Shown here one piece after another: positions 29,201-36,982 of a stretch of 64,000 bases of DNA (position 1 is the first letter of the stretch; the number at the start of each line of letters is the position of its first letter). The position numbers were made by a program, and so were the translations under genes. Under the pieces are notes generated by a model. It was not told the origin of the DNA. It saw only the letters and a list, made by a program, of their open reading frames with translations, and did no database searches. The stretch is from Clostridia bacterium (lineage in GTDB: Bacteria; Bacillota; Clostridia; Oscillospirales; Acutalibacteraceae). Location: contig JAFWAC010000024.1 of assembly GCA_017507805.1 (NCBI GenBank), forward strand, positions 96,146 through 160,145. The letters run 5' to 3'.

Positions 29201-30890
29201 GATTTCGGATAAAACTACCGTTTGCACACCCCATACTCCGTATAACGCAGATACTTCATTTACAGATATGAATCATATGTATTTGAAGGTGTTGACCGAA
29301 ATTCAGGATGGTATAGGTGAGTGGAGCTACTGTAACGGGGGTATAGAGCGTACCGACAGCAAGGGATTGTCACAAATTTCTATTTACAGCAAGGTATTTG
29401 AAGATTTCCGTGCCATTGCCACCCTACAGATAGACAGTAATGATGCAACCGCAGGCTTCACCTTCGGTAGAGAAATTTTAAATGACACAAAGGGTAAGGC
29501 GTATGTTTTGTCGGTTAATAAAGACGGTCATATTACACTTCAATATAACGGAAAAAATCTGATAGAAGGTAATGTTGAACCAAGCTCAAACGGTATTCCG
29601 ATAAAATTAGAAAAGCTTAACGGTAAAATACACATTTTTGCCGGTTCTGACGGTTCTTATATCGGCAGTACAGATTGTGAGGCATCAAAGGGATATTTCA
29701 CCTATTTTGCGGATAACACAAAGCTTAAGCTGTGCAATTATTCTGTTACCGATATTAAAGGAAATTGGCTGGACTATTCGGGAGAATATTCATTCGATTT
29801 CATAGGTGATAATCATAATATTTTTGTTAATACCGATGACCTTACATTTGCAAGTGTATCGGGTGTTGGCTACACCGATGTCGCAATAAGCGCAGAGCTT
29901 AATTTGACAAAGGTGGCAACCACCGATTCAAATGGGGAAAAAGTGGTTTCAAAAGCCGGAATTATTTTTGGTTGCCATGCTTATGAAATGCCGAATGTCA
30001 ATAACGGATTTTCTGTTTTGATTTCAAATGAAGGCAGCCTTACACTTGAAAAGAACGGAGAAATACTTGCAACTGCATCACAAAAGTATCAAGGAACTAA
30101 ATTCAGTATGCTTGTTACCGTCAAGGACGGGGAGTGTGCGGTGTATGTCAATAATTCAGAAACACCGGCATTAACAAAGAAGCTCGGCAGCTTGAATGGC
30201 GGTACGGTGGGCATTACAACACAAAAGGCAAAAAACACAGAAATTTACGGTTTCTGTGCGGAGGACATAACCGGCATTGAGGTCGGGGAGTCGATGATTG
30301 CCAAAGAATATTTTGCAAGCTCATATTCGGGCAGAAAAAATTCGAAAAATGCCTACATCAGCGATTTTTCTAAAACTGCGGAGGTAATAACCGATTGGTA
30401 TTATCCTAAGGGCGATTGGCGCTTTGAAAAGGGTGTTTTGTCAGGCGGTACATCTGATGAAAAATGGAATTACATAGGGCTTAGCAGTGTTAGCTTTGAT
30501 GATTTCGTTATGGATGTCAAAATTAGGTTTGACGGCACTGAGGATACAGGCTTTGCAACTGTTTCGTTCGGAAAACCGAAATATCATTCACAATACACCG
30601 AGGGCGGCAACAGCGTTATGATTTTACGCTCCGGAAATGTGAGAATATATGACGGAACAGAAAATAAATATTTCAAAGCTAACGGTATCGGCACTATAAC
30701 AGACTATGACGCTGCTCAAAATGATTTTATACAGTTAAAAATTGTCAAGTCCGGTACTGAGCTTTCGGTTTATGCAAACGGCGAATTGGTCAACAGCGCA
30801 ACACTTACTGATGCTGCGGCAGGGTATATAGGACTTCACACCTCACAGGCGCGTTGCTCTTTTGACGATATATCAATAAGTCCCCAATAA
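26238..30890 (+). CDS. Second giant GH13 amylase-like enzyme, without dockerin
   Basis: Secreted GH13 protein, 1550 residues, collinear with the enzyme at 15502 through the N-terminal domain (about 50-165), catalytic barrel (about 175-575) and C-domain. Catalytic acids: Asp378 (WRFDAV), Glu414 (LVEE) and Asp477 (NDHD). Region I reads LDAVLSNE, again without the canonical Asn-His. The barrel opening reads FIQPDAFYNAD. Four or more lectin-like modules follow to the C-terminus (EDFEGETLGSAF, SGVGYTDVAISAEL, DWRFEKGVL). There is no dockerin and no membrane anchor, so it is probably released or held by its binding modules. GTG start in a GTGA overlap with the preceding stop; AGGAGGA lies eight bases upstream. 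Specificity (alpha-amylase, pullulanase or other) cannot be read from sequence. Confidence 0.85.
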   Translation: MKKIFIKKLSYIICCVLLAAATAGAGAMSVLAYVDYSAQNELKENRYADMMELYHDQGYVYISDIEPEAGEAVTLRIRTGRYNVTKAKIQYTVDDGKTWQEIPMKFDSVDKTGYYDYWIGTIPGQDKLCRYRFVVDNDGQKNLTYLYATGQSSYQQDIEEMYTFLPGLKTPDWSKGTYWYFIQPDAFYNADPTNDLTDSSSYRAIPWGSNVTSLRQRYGGDLKGIKEKLSHIKALGVEAVYLNPIWISNSNVGYAPSHPYEISPYLGNDEDLLELINEIHNQDMYISLDAVLSNEPADSIYINTYHEFPLGGVAQDINNPYKEMFIYYQWPSSFKTAWGNVTSNHASELLQNIYYKANNSIIQTYLKAPYKIDAWRFDAVTSFFSTETSDTNDIAAQIRKYFKSVNPDALMLVEEFVTDYIESGMWDASWNNSFANAGRNWFSSVISGSDMFATLYKTVLLPRAYGLSTINMYNDHDFSRLSDNVEQDLSKIKALQILSMTFVGSPCLYYGDEVGMPNNSSQGVVSQSRDSFEWNEKEWNYEIYSLQKALGELRQEYSALRDGAVKLGATDDVNLTAVFGRFDKHGSVISVLNQSDAVQAMEIDVKQFNVCDGDTLSDYLTGNSYTVKNGKITANIIPGGTVFVTGKETASSRGSFSLSNMGYGAQVIKTDKNSYSLKAPLLIGKLLNRSATGFAECFGNVTVKATPQGNGTVNLAITKSNTFNDAYYGVRINGNEATVIYREDKNGKEQKDSKFSLDIGDSVCIIREGDNSFYVGICSENGDVEKIEESKVTVNMPDKVYTAFETVSGELTLNNLTYTVSEDTYYEDFEGETLGSAFSVEGKELKLVGGKAQINAKDKVTILSSVPETDYTIKASVSAGSVAYLAAGESIDEFVFVKRTSEGTIAFGRHTDETDIIYAYVDDTKPDSEVILQLQYIGTDYSAVASYDGKSFFSVGNGMQTGYSYLQCGVIIPENQTAEIDYISFGNAISDKTTVCTPHTPYNADTSFTDMNHMYLKVLTEIQDGIGEWSYCNGGIERTDSKGLSQISIYSKVFEDFRAIATLQIDSNDATAGFTFGREILNDTKGKAYVLSVNKDGHITLQYNGKNLIEGNVEPSSNGIPIKLEKLNGKIHIFAGSDGSYIGSTDCEASKGYFTYFADNTKLKLCNYSVTDIKGNWLDYSGEYSFDFIGDNHNIFVNTDDLTFASVSGVGYTDVAISAELNLTKVATTDSNGEKVVSKAGIIFGCHAYEMPNVNNGFSVLISNEGSLTLEKNGEILATASQKYQGTKFSMLVTVKDGECAVYVNNSETPALTKKLGSLNGGTVGITTQKAKNTEIYGFCAEDITGIEVGESMIAKEYFASSYSGRKNSKNAYISDFSKTAEVITDWYYPKGDWRFEKGVLSGGTSDEKWNYIGLSSVSFDDFVMDVKIRFDGTEDTGFATVSFGKPKYHSQYTEGGNSVMILRSGNVRIYDGTENKYFKANGIGTITDYDAAQNDFIQLKIVKSGTELSVYANGELVNSATLTDAAAGYIGLHTSQARCSFDDISISPQ

Positions 30891-30939
30891 TTTTGTAGCA
30901 AATGCAAAATAAAATATATAAACTAACGGAGGAAAAGAA

Positions 30940-31593
30940 ATGAAAAAATTTATTTTGTTAGCAAGCATTGCACTCTTACTCGCGGTTTCCTTTATGGTAC
31001 CTGCATCTGCCGAAACGGCTCAGCCGATAATGAGGGTTGCCGGTGACGGCGAGACCGTAACCCTTACAGTTTCAACCGAGACAATTTATGGCGGTCTTCA
31101 GGGTGAAATTGCCTTTGATGCAACGGCTTTGACCTATGTTAATGCCGCTGTTACCGAGGGGCTTATAGATGAGGCTAAGGCAGAAACAGCAATCCAACTC
31201 AAGTCGGACGGTGTAATTAAGTTTGCTTTGCTCGGCAATGTTGAAAACGGCGCTTCCGGTGATTGGTTCACACTTACCTTTTCTGTTAATACAGACAAGG
31301 CAACAGAGGTTTCTTTTAACCTTACAAACGGTAAAGCCTCAAGTGTTGACGGATTGACTTCCACTGCCTTTGAGACCTCGGCAAGCTATACTGTTAATGG
31401 TATACTTGGTGATATAAACGGTGACACAAAGGTAGACATTAAGGATTTAATCCGCTTTAAGAAGTATGCTGCAAAGGTCACTTCCGATATTGTAGAGTCT
31501 AATGCTGACTGTGACGGAAACGGTGTTATTGAACCTGCAAACGATATGGCTAAGCTTGTGCAATATTTGATTGGAAAAAGCACATTAGGATAA
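30940..31593 (+). CDS. Small cohesin-dockerin adaptor protein
   Basis: Secreted protein of 217 residues. Signal peptide 1-24 (ends near PASAET). Residues about 28-153 look like a cohesin-type beta-sandwich (VTLTVSTETIYGGLQGEIAF, ALTYVNAAV, IKFALLGN, WFTLTFSV). Residues 157-217 form a dockerin with loops DINGDTKVDIKD (158-169) and DCDGNGVIEPAN (190-201). One cohesin plus one dockerin is the plan of adaptor scaffoldins such as ScaC of Ruminococcus flavefaciens. It could receive dockerin enzymes encoded just upstream and itself dock to another scaffold. Its dockerin has IK where the two upstream dockerins have IC at the recognition positions, so it should bind a different cohesin. The cohesin call rests on pattern alone. 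Confidence 0.7.
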   Translation: MKKFILLASIALLLAVSFMVPASAETAQPIMRVAGDGETVTLTVSTETIYGGLQGEIAFDATALTYVNAAVTEGLIDEAKAETAIQLKSDGVIKFALLGNVENGASGDWFTLTFSVNTDKATEVSFNLTNGKASSVDGLTSTAFETSASYTVNGILGDINGDTKVDIKDLIRFKKYAAKVTSDIVESNADCDGNGVIEPANDMAKLVQYLIGKSTLG

Positions 31594-31597
31594 TAAA

Positions 31598-31637
31598 AAA
31601 TCCGACCGACAGTTACATACTGCTGTCGGTCGGATTT
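31598..31637 (+). terminator. Strong hairpin terminator, possibly bidirectional
   Basis: Perfect 15-bp stem, 31598-31612 with 31623-31637, around a 10-base loop. The + strand has only TTT at the stem end, so read-through into the GH36 gene is possible. The A-run before the stem would make a better T-run on the minus strand. Confidence 0.7.
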
Positions 31638-31663
31638 AAAATTAAGTGGAGGTAGCGCAAACA

Positions 31664-33733
31664 GTGGGTAATGTTAAGGAAATGTTGCTTTCGGTCACAT
31701 ATACAGATGCTTCCGTAAGCAGAGAGAATGTACTTGGGAACACCGTTTTTAACGATGACAAACTCAAAATCAACATAAATAATGAATGTTCTGCAAACGG
31801 TAAATATAATGAAATTGTTACTGAAATTACCGCAAAACAAGATGTTGCGGTGAGGTATATAGACATTAGCTTTGTTTTGGATGAAGCTTTTTTAAATGAT
31901 AAGCTTGTGTATTTTTATAACGGTTGGCTCACAAACGATTGGGTAGAAAACCGCAAATATATCGGAAATACAGGTATAATCGGAAGGGATGTTACGCTTT
32001 TAAAGAACGCAGAAACAAACGATAGCTTTTTTGTGGGATATATAACAGCAAACCGTTTTTGGACATATATAAAGTTCAGTGAAAAAGCAGTTGTTTTCCG
32101 CCATTTTATGGAGGATAAGATTATTCCTTTGGGTAAGAGCTATGCGCTGGAGCGTATTCTAAGTGCTTACAATGCAAATGAATTTGATTATTTGGAGCAT
32201 TACAGTAATCGAATTGCAGAGATATATAATATTAAATTGGACAAAACCATGCCCACCGGTTGGTGCTCGTGGTCATGCTTTTATAAAAATATTGATCAGG
32301 AAAATGTCACAGATGCCACTGAAGGCCTTTTTAATACTTCGGTAAAAATGAACCTTTTGCAGCTTGATGATGGCTGGCAGGATGAGGGAGAGCAATTTTC
32401 CGGTGAGTGGGTAGAGGACAGAAAAAAATTCCCCGAAGGACTTCGTAGCTTTGCGGATAAATTAAATGCTCAGGGTATAAATCTCGGGTTGTGGTTAGCA
32501 CCCACATTGCCGTGGCGCAACTCGAAATTTACAGATAAGCTTGTCGGTGAGCTCTGGAAGCCACAACCTGATACCCCTGCCGAGATTTTAGAAAAAATTG
32601 CAAAAAATCCTCCTCGCTATGATATAGGGAAACCGGAGGTTTTAGAACATTATAAACGCGTTTTTAAGCGTCTTAAGGAAGAATGCGGCGCAACCTACTA
32701 TAAGCTTGACTTTCTTTTTGACACCATCCGTATTGATATAGAGAATGAGCAGTTTGTAACCTTTGAGAACGATTACTTTGTAGCGGTATACAGAAAAATG
32801 CTTATGGCAATTCGTGAAGGTGTGGGTCAGGACTCTTTTATGCTTGCATGCGGTGCGCCAATACTTGAATGTGCCGGTATTTTTGACGGAAGCCGAATAG
32901 CACCCGATATAGTTTGGCCAAAAGGTGTTGGAGAATTTTCGAGTTGGACAATAGTAAAGAGATGTATCGTAAATGTACTGCTCAGATATTTCTATCATAA
33001 CAAGCTTTTTTACGGTGATGCAGACGGTGTTATTTTGAGGGATTATGATATAGGAGACGGATTTGACGGTTCTTATCACGAGGTGCGTGCATGGGCAACC
33101 GTGGCAGCAATCAGCGGCGGTTTGATATTACAAAATGATATTAACCGTATGATTTCTCCTGCAAGAAAAAAGATTTTTTATAATTTGTTTCCAACTAATA
33201 CCAGAGCATTCAAGCCGGTAGATTTCTTTGAAATGCCTTATCCCACACAGAGCTATTTGGATGTTGCACCTGATGCAAAAATGCTTGCAGTTTTTAATCT
33301 CGATGAAAACCGCCGCCGTCATACCGTTTCTTTTGAAAATCTTGGACTGAGAGGAAAATATATTATAGTAAATGCTTGGGAAAAGAGAATAATCGGTGCT
33401 TTTGAGCAGGAATACATCGAACCGTGTTTGTTACCGCACAGCGCAGAAATGTATTTGATAAGACAAATCCCGAAAAACCCTGAGTTTATTTTCATGGATA
33501 ACAATTTGTTTTTAGGACAGGATATGGTAAAATCAAGTTATAATGACGGTAAGCTTATAATAACGATTGAAGAAAAGGCAGAACAATGCACCGACAGAGA
33601 TGTTTATTTCTTTGTTCCGAACGGATTTGAATGTGAATATGACGCGGTTTATACATTTGACGAGGGCAAAATTCACTGTCTAAAGGGACCGGTTTCTTGC
33701 GGTGAAACCGTTATATTTATTAAAGAAGGATGA
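31664..33733 (+). CDS. GH36-like alpha-galactosidase (melibiase family)
   Basis: Cytoplasmic glycoside hydrolase, 689 residues, no signal peptide. The barrel shows clan GH-D motifs: GWCSWSCFYKNI (about 199-210), LLQLDDGWQ (231-239), GLWLAPTLPW (275-284) and YYKLDFLFD, where Asp349 is the expected nucleophile. The late SRIAPDIVW segment may supply the acid/base. An N-terminal beta-sandwich precedes the barrel. It should remove alpha-linked galactose or a related sugar from imported oligosaccharides. I chose the GTG at 31664, eleven bases after GGAGG (31648-31652); an in-frame GTG at 31646 overlaps that site. No separate promoter is visible after the hairpin at 31598. It heads a four-gene run to 36378, overlapping or nearly touching the next gene. 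Exact specificity uncertain. Confidence 0.8.
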   Translation: MGNVKEMLLSVTYTDASVSRENVLGNTVFNDDKLKININNECSANGKYNEIVTEITAKQDVAVRYIDISFVLDEAFLNDKLVYFYNGWLTNDWVENRKYIGNTGIIGRDVTLLKNAETNDSFFVGYITANRFWTYIKFSEKAVVFRHFMEDKIIPLGKSYALERILSAYNANEFDYLEHYSNRIAEIYNIKLDKTMPTGWCSWSCFYKNIDQENVTDATEGLFNTSVKMNLLQLDDGWQDEGEQFSGEWVEDRKKFPEGLRSFADKLNAQGINLGLWLAPTLPWRNSKFTDKLVGELWKPQPDTPAEILEKIAKNPPRYDIGKPEVLEHYKRVFKRLKEECGATYYKLDFLFDTIRIDIENEQFVTFENDYFVAVYRKMLMAIREGVGQDSFMLACGAPILECAGIFDGSRIAPDIVWPKGVGEFSSWTIVKRCIVNVLLRYFYHNKLFYGDADGVILRDYDIGDGFDGSYHEVRAWATVAAISGGLILQNDINRMISPARKKIFYNLFPTNTRAFKPVDFFEMPYPTQSYLDVAPDAKMLAVFNLDENRRRHTVSFENLGLRGKYIIVNAWEKRIIGAFEQEYIEPCLLPHSAEMYLIRQIPKNPEFIFMDNNLFLGQDMVKSSYNDGKLIITIEEKAEQCTDRDVYFFVPNGFECEYDAVYTFDEGKIHCLKGPVSCGETVIFIKEG

Positions 33734-33735
33734 AA

Positions 33736-35025
33736 ATGTATAAAAGTAAGAAAATGACCTGTGATGCACCGGTCCGTTATGAGGTGGATGTGCTTGTAGT
33801 CGGGGGTGGTGTCGCAGGCTGTCCGGCTGCCATACAAGCTTCCCGATTGGGAGTAAAGACCTTGCTGATTGAAAAAAACGGTATGCTTGGCGGTACTGCC
33901 ACAGTTGGCGCAGTCAATTTTCCGGGATTGTTTCACGCATGGGGAAAGCAAATTATAAGCGGTATCGGTTATGATGCGGTTATTACGGCAAACGCAATGT
34001 TTTCCGGTCAGTTGCCCGATTTTTCCAAGGTGCCGAAAAATCATTGGGAAAATCAGATACGGGTAGATAGATTTGCCTTGGCTTATACCTTTGATAAAAT
34101 GTGTATTGAAAGCGGTGTGGAAATCTGCTTCCATACAATGCCTGTTTCGGTTATACGGGAGGATGATAAATATACCGTATTCTGTGCAGATAAAAACGGT
34201 ATATTTGCGGTTAGTGCTTCGGTTGTAATAGACACCACAGGCGATGCAGATGTTGTATATATGGCAGGGTACGGTACAGAAACGGGCTGTGAGCTTCAAC
34301 CGGCAACACTAATGACGTATATTGAAGGATATGATATTGACAAAATAGATTTTGACCTGCTTAAGCAGATGTGTCTTGCAGAGTACGAAAAGGGAACACT
34401 CAAAGCGGGTGATTTCCAGAGTATCGAAAAGCCTTTTTGCGATGAACTTAGGACAGGTCAGATTTATCAACATCTGCCTGTAGAGGATGCTTCTGCGAGA
34501 AGTAAAAGCCGCCTTGAAGCCGCGAGTCGTGCGGCGATTGCAAGGGCAATTAATTTTCTGAAAAAGATACCCGGCTGTGAGAATATTCGTATTTCACATT
34601 TCGGAGGTGAGTGCGGTATACGCGAAACCCGCCGAATTAAGGGTGAAACAGTTATTTCTGCCGAGAATTATGTTTCGGGCAAGGTGTATCCCGATGCCGT
34701 TTGTTACAGCTTTTATCCAATAGATTTGCATGTATCCAACGGAGAATATATTGAGCAGGTGTTCTTAAAGCCGGAAACAGTACCCACAATTCCGTATTCT
34801 GCTTTGATACCGCAGGGCTCTTTCCGTATGCTTACAGCCGGCAGATGCCTTTCAAGCGACAGACAGGCTAACAGTGCTTGCCGTGTTCAGGCAACTTGTA
34901 TGGCAACGGGGCAGGTTGCAGGCGCGGCGGCATATTTGGCAGTTAAAGACGGTTGCGGTGTTTCCGATGTTGATGTTACAGAGCTAAAGGTATTGTTAAA
35001 ACAACAGGGATTTATAGTGCCTTGA
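33736..35025 (+). CDS. FAD-dependent oxidoreductase
   Basis: Soluble flavoprotein of about 430 residues. An N-terminal Rossmann fold binds FAD (DVLVVGGGVAGCPAA, glycines near 23-28, and the ribose-binding Glu in LLIEKN). The motif LGGTATVGAV and the late segment (LTAGRCLSSDRQANSACRV ... GQVAGAAA) match the FAD_oxidored group (PF12831). Such proteins occur in carbohydrate-utilisation clusters, but their substrates are mostly unassigned; sugar oxidation is only an inference. An ATG at 33730 overlaps the preceding stop, but the ATG at 33736 is better spaced from AAGGA (33726-33730). Translationally linked to the GH36-like gene. Confidence 0.8.
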   Translation: MYKSKKMTCDAPVRYEVDVLVVGGGVAGCPAAIQASRLGVKTLLIEKNGMLGGTATVGAVNFPGLFHAWGKQIISGIGYDAVITANAMFSGQLPDFSKVPKNHWENQIRVDRFALAYTFDKMCIESGVEICFHTMPVSVIREDDKYTVFCADKNGIFAVSASVVIDTTGDADVVYMAGYGTETGCELQPATLMTYIEGYDIDKIDFDLLKQMCLAEYEKGTLKAGDFQSIEKPFCDELRTGQIYQHLPVEDASARSKSRLEAASRAAIARAINFLKKIPGCENIRISHFGGECGIRETRRIKGETVISAENYVSGKVYPDAVCYSFYPIDLHVSNGEYIEQVFLKPETVPTIPYSALIPQGSFRMLTAGRCLSSDRQANSACRVQATCMATGQVAGAAAYLAVKDGCGVSDVDVTELKVLLKQQGFIVP

Positions 35026-35052
35026 TAACGGCTTGGAAAGGAAAAGGTAAAA

Positions 35053-35718
35053 ATGTTTAAAACAGAAACACATCTTCATACATCCGAGGGAAGCGGTTGT
35101 GCAAGAATGTCGGCAGAGGAAATGGTAAAGGCTTATCATAATGCCGGCTTTAAAACCGTATTTATTTCAAATCATTTTGGCACACAGTTTTTTGAACCTT
35201 GGGGTGAAATGAGCTGGGAGCAAACGGTTGAGCGTTTTATGCTGGGATACCGTAATGCAAAGGCAACAGGCGAAAAATTAGGAATGAATATATTGCTTTC
35301 TGCTGAAATTGAGTTTGATGAGCCGAGACAGCACTATTTAGTATATGGAATAAATGAGGAATTTTTAAAGAAGTATCCCTATCTTATGAGAATGTCTATA
35401 GCAGATTTTTCTAAGATTGCAAGGGAGCATGGGATTTTATTTATTCAAGCACATCCTTTCCGTGATAATAATCAGGTTGTAACACCCGAGCTTGTTGATG
35501 GTTTTGAGGTTTGCAATCCTAATCCGCGCCATTTATCAAATGATGAAATTGCGGAGCAAACGGCAGCAGAATACGGTCTTTACCGTACTGCCGGTTCAGA
35601 TGCACACCGACCGGAGGATATTGCACAAACGGCTATGATGTCTGAAAACGAAATCAGGTCAGTTGAAGATTATATTGAGCTTGTAAAAAGCGGAAAAGCA
35701 CAATTTTTCAAAAAGTAG
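35053..35718 (+). CDS. PHP-domain phosphoesterase
   Basis: Cytoplasmic metal-dependent phosphoesterase of 221 residues. The PHP signature is complete: TETHLHTSEGSG (His7, His9), a central Glu (SAEIEFDE), QAHPFRD and the closing GSDAHRPED. Single-domain PHP proteins hydrolyse small phosphate esters such as histidinol phosphate or nucleotide phosphates; the residues seen do not distinguish these. It lies 27 bases after the oxidoreductase gene and nine before the next phosphoesterase, in the same operon. ATG start with AAAGG upstream. Confidence 0.85.
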   Translation: MFKTETHLHTSEGSGCARMSAEEMVKAYHNAGFKTVFISNHFGTQFFEPWGEMSWEQTVERFMLGYRNAKATGEKLGMNILLSAEIEFDEPRQHYLVYGINEEFLKKYPYLMRMSIADFSKIAREHGILFIQAHPFRDNNQVVTPELVDGFEVCNPNPRHLSNDEIAEQTAAEYGLYRTAGSDAHRPEDIAQTAMMSENEIRSVEDYIELVKSGKAQFFKK

Positions 35719-35727
35719 GATGATAAA

Positions 35728-36378
35728 ATGATATATTTGTTAAGTGACCTGCACGAAAATATCGAATTTGAAGCCTTTAATCGCTACATCGCAGAGGAAC
35801 ACTCAAACGATTTGCTTATCATTCTCGGCGATGTTTGTTTAAAGCTTCAGGAAACCGAAGAAAACAAAAGCTTTACCGAGCATTTTCTTTCTGCAAAATG
35901 TCCAATTGCTATTTTGGACGGAAATCACGAAAATTTTGATTATCTGTATAGCTTTCCGGTCGAGGATTGGAGGGCAGGGAAAATACACCGTATTACCCCT
36001 AATATCGTCCATCTTATGAGGGGACACATTTTTGAGCTTGAAGGGAACAGCTTTTTGGCTTTCGGCGGCTGCAGAAGCTCAGAAGGGTGGAAAGCACAGG
36101 GCAGATGGTTTCCTCAAGAGGAAGCAAACGAGGAGGAATATGCCATCGCTTATGAAAATATCAGAAAGCATAATTATAAGGTTGATTATATCCTTACACA
36201 TAAGTACAACCCCGATATCAACGATACATATTGCGTGCCGAAGCTTTGCGAATTAACCCGATTTATTGACAGTAGAGTAGAATTTAAGCAATGGTATTCA
36301 GGTCATTGTCATGAAGATAGGGTTATTGACAGCCGACACAGAACAGTGTATGACCGTTTGGTTGTAATAAAATCATAA
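35728..36378 (+). CDS. Calcineurin-like metallophosphoesterase
   Basis: Cytoplasmic phosphoesterase of 216 residues. All five metal-binding blocks are visible: SDLHEN (Asp7, His9), LGDVCL, GNHENFDYL, a late THKYNPD histidine and SGHCHED. The fold suits small single-domain phosphodiesterases or phosphatases; substrate cannot be told. ATG start with AGGATGA immediately upstream. Last gene of the operon, followed by the hairpin at 36441. Two unrelated phosphoesterases side by side in a sugar-enzyme operon suggests handling of a phosphorylated intermediate, but this is an inference. Confidence 0.85.
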   Translation: MIYLLSDLHENIEFEAFNRYIAEEHSNDLLIILGDVCLKLQETEENKSFTEHFLSAKCPIAILDGNHENFDYLYSFPVEDWRAGKIHRITPNIVHLMRGHIFELEGNSFLAFGGCRSSEGWKAQGRWFPQEEANEEEYAIAYENIRKHNYKVDYILTHKYNPDINDTYCVPKLCELTRFIDSRVEFKQWYSGHCHEDRVIDSRHRTVYDRLVVIKS

Positions 36379-36440
36379 TGTCTGAATTATGATATAGATT
36401 TCCGCTTCGCGCTACTATACCTAAAACAAAAACAAATCAC

Positions 36441-36480
36441 AAAAACGCTCAAAGCCGCATAAATACTGCTTTGAGCGTTT
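36441..36480 (+). terminator. Hairpin terminator of the GH36 operon
   Basis: Perfect 13-bp stem, 36443-36455 with 36468-36480, around a 12-base loop. The right arm ends in TTT; the left arm is preceded by A, so it can work on both strands. It lies 63 bases after the phosphoesterase stop. Confidence 0.75.
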
Positions 36481-36654
36481 GGTGTACCTAACAGGAAGCA
36501 AACTATTATTCATGCAAACCTGATGTTAAAGCCCACGCATCGTAGACTTATTTACAAAACAAAAACCAATAAGGTATACTCACTTATGAAAATATTATAA
36601 CTCATAACATTTACGATGGAAACGCAGTTTTTATAAAACTTTATTAATATTTTG

Positions 36655-36683
36655 TTGACAAAACCAAAAAACTGTTTTATAAT
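36655..36683 (+). promoter_or_regulatory. Consensus sigma-A promoter of the tRNA cluster
   Basis: TTGACA at 36655-36660, exactly 17 bases, then TATAAT at 36678-36683. Both boxes match the consensus fully. The first tRNA-like sequence starts 30 bases downstream. The strength of this promoter is typical of stable-RNA genes. Confidence 0.85.
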
Positions 36684-36712
36684 AACAAGGCTGTGATTTT
36701 AAAACTAATTAT

Positions 36713-36749
36713 CGAGGTGTGGCGCAGTTGGTAGCGCAATAGTTTTGGG
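36713..36749 (+). pseudogene. 5' half of a tRNA-Pro(TGG), truncated
   Basis: Acceptor 5' strand CGAGGTG, complete D arm (GCGC-AGTTGGTA-GCGC) and the anticodon loop with TGG match the intact tRNA at 37113 in layout. After AGTTTTGGG the similarity stops and a GC-rich sequence begins. No T arm or 3' acceptor strand is present nearby, so this copy cannot make a tRNA. Confidence 0.75.
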
Positions 36750-36862
36750 TGAGGTTGCGAGCGCGTCCGGCGGACGGTTAAGCGAGCAAAACGAAGCGCC
36801 GCGGTCAAAACTTTTAGGCGCTCCAAGCCGTAAAAAGTTTTGGGCACCGCAAGAGGGTTACC
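36750..36862 (+). repeat. GC-rich palindromic sequence joined to the tRNA half
   Basis: The stretch is much richer in GC than its AT-rich surroundings. It contains the small hairpin CGTCCGGCGGACG (36764-36776) and a larger one: GCGGT plus CAAAACTTTT (36801-36815) pairing with AAAAGTTTTG (36833-36842) and ACCGC (36846-36850). The nine bases AGTTTTGGG occur both at the tRNA break (36741-36749) and inside the right hairpin arm (36836-36844). It resembles a small repeated palindromic element but shows no open frame worth calling. Confidence 0.55.
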
Positions 36863-36904
36863 AAAACAGTAATTTTATTTTTTTATTGTTCAAATTTAAT
36901 AAAT

Positions 36905-36982
36905 CGAGGTGTGGCGCAGTTGGTAGCGCACTAGTTTTGGGACTGTGAGATAGGTAATTCAAGTAAAATCCCAGACACCTCA
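36905..36982 (+). pseudogene. Degenerate full-length tRNA-Pro(TGG) copy
   Basis: Begins with CGAGGTG and an intact D arm, and ends with CACCTCA, so six of seven acceptor pairs form. The anticodon stem (CTAGT against CTGTG) is mispaired and the T arm has lost its stem and part of the TTCGAAC loop. Probably non-functional. Confidence 0.65.

Noticed and set aside
28296-29234. 312-codon open frame on the minus strand
   Set aside because: It lies wholly inside the GH13 gene at 26238, has no ribosome site and reads as a low-quality Cys/Ile/Arg-rich translation typical of an antisense shadow.
33673-34299. 208-codon open frame on the minus strand
   Set aside because: It is antisense to the GH36 gene end and the flavoprotein Rossmann fold, with no family motif.
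36905-36982. Second tRNA copy as functional
   Set aside because: The anticodon stem pairs at only one or two positions and the T stem is lost.
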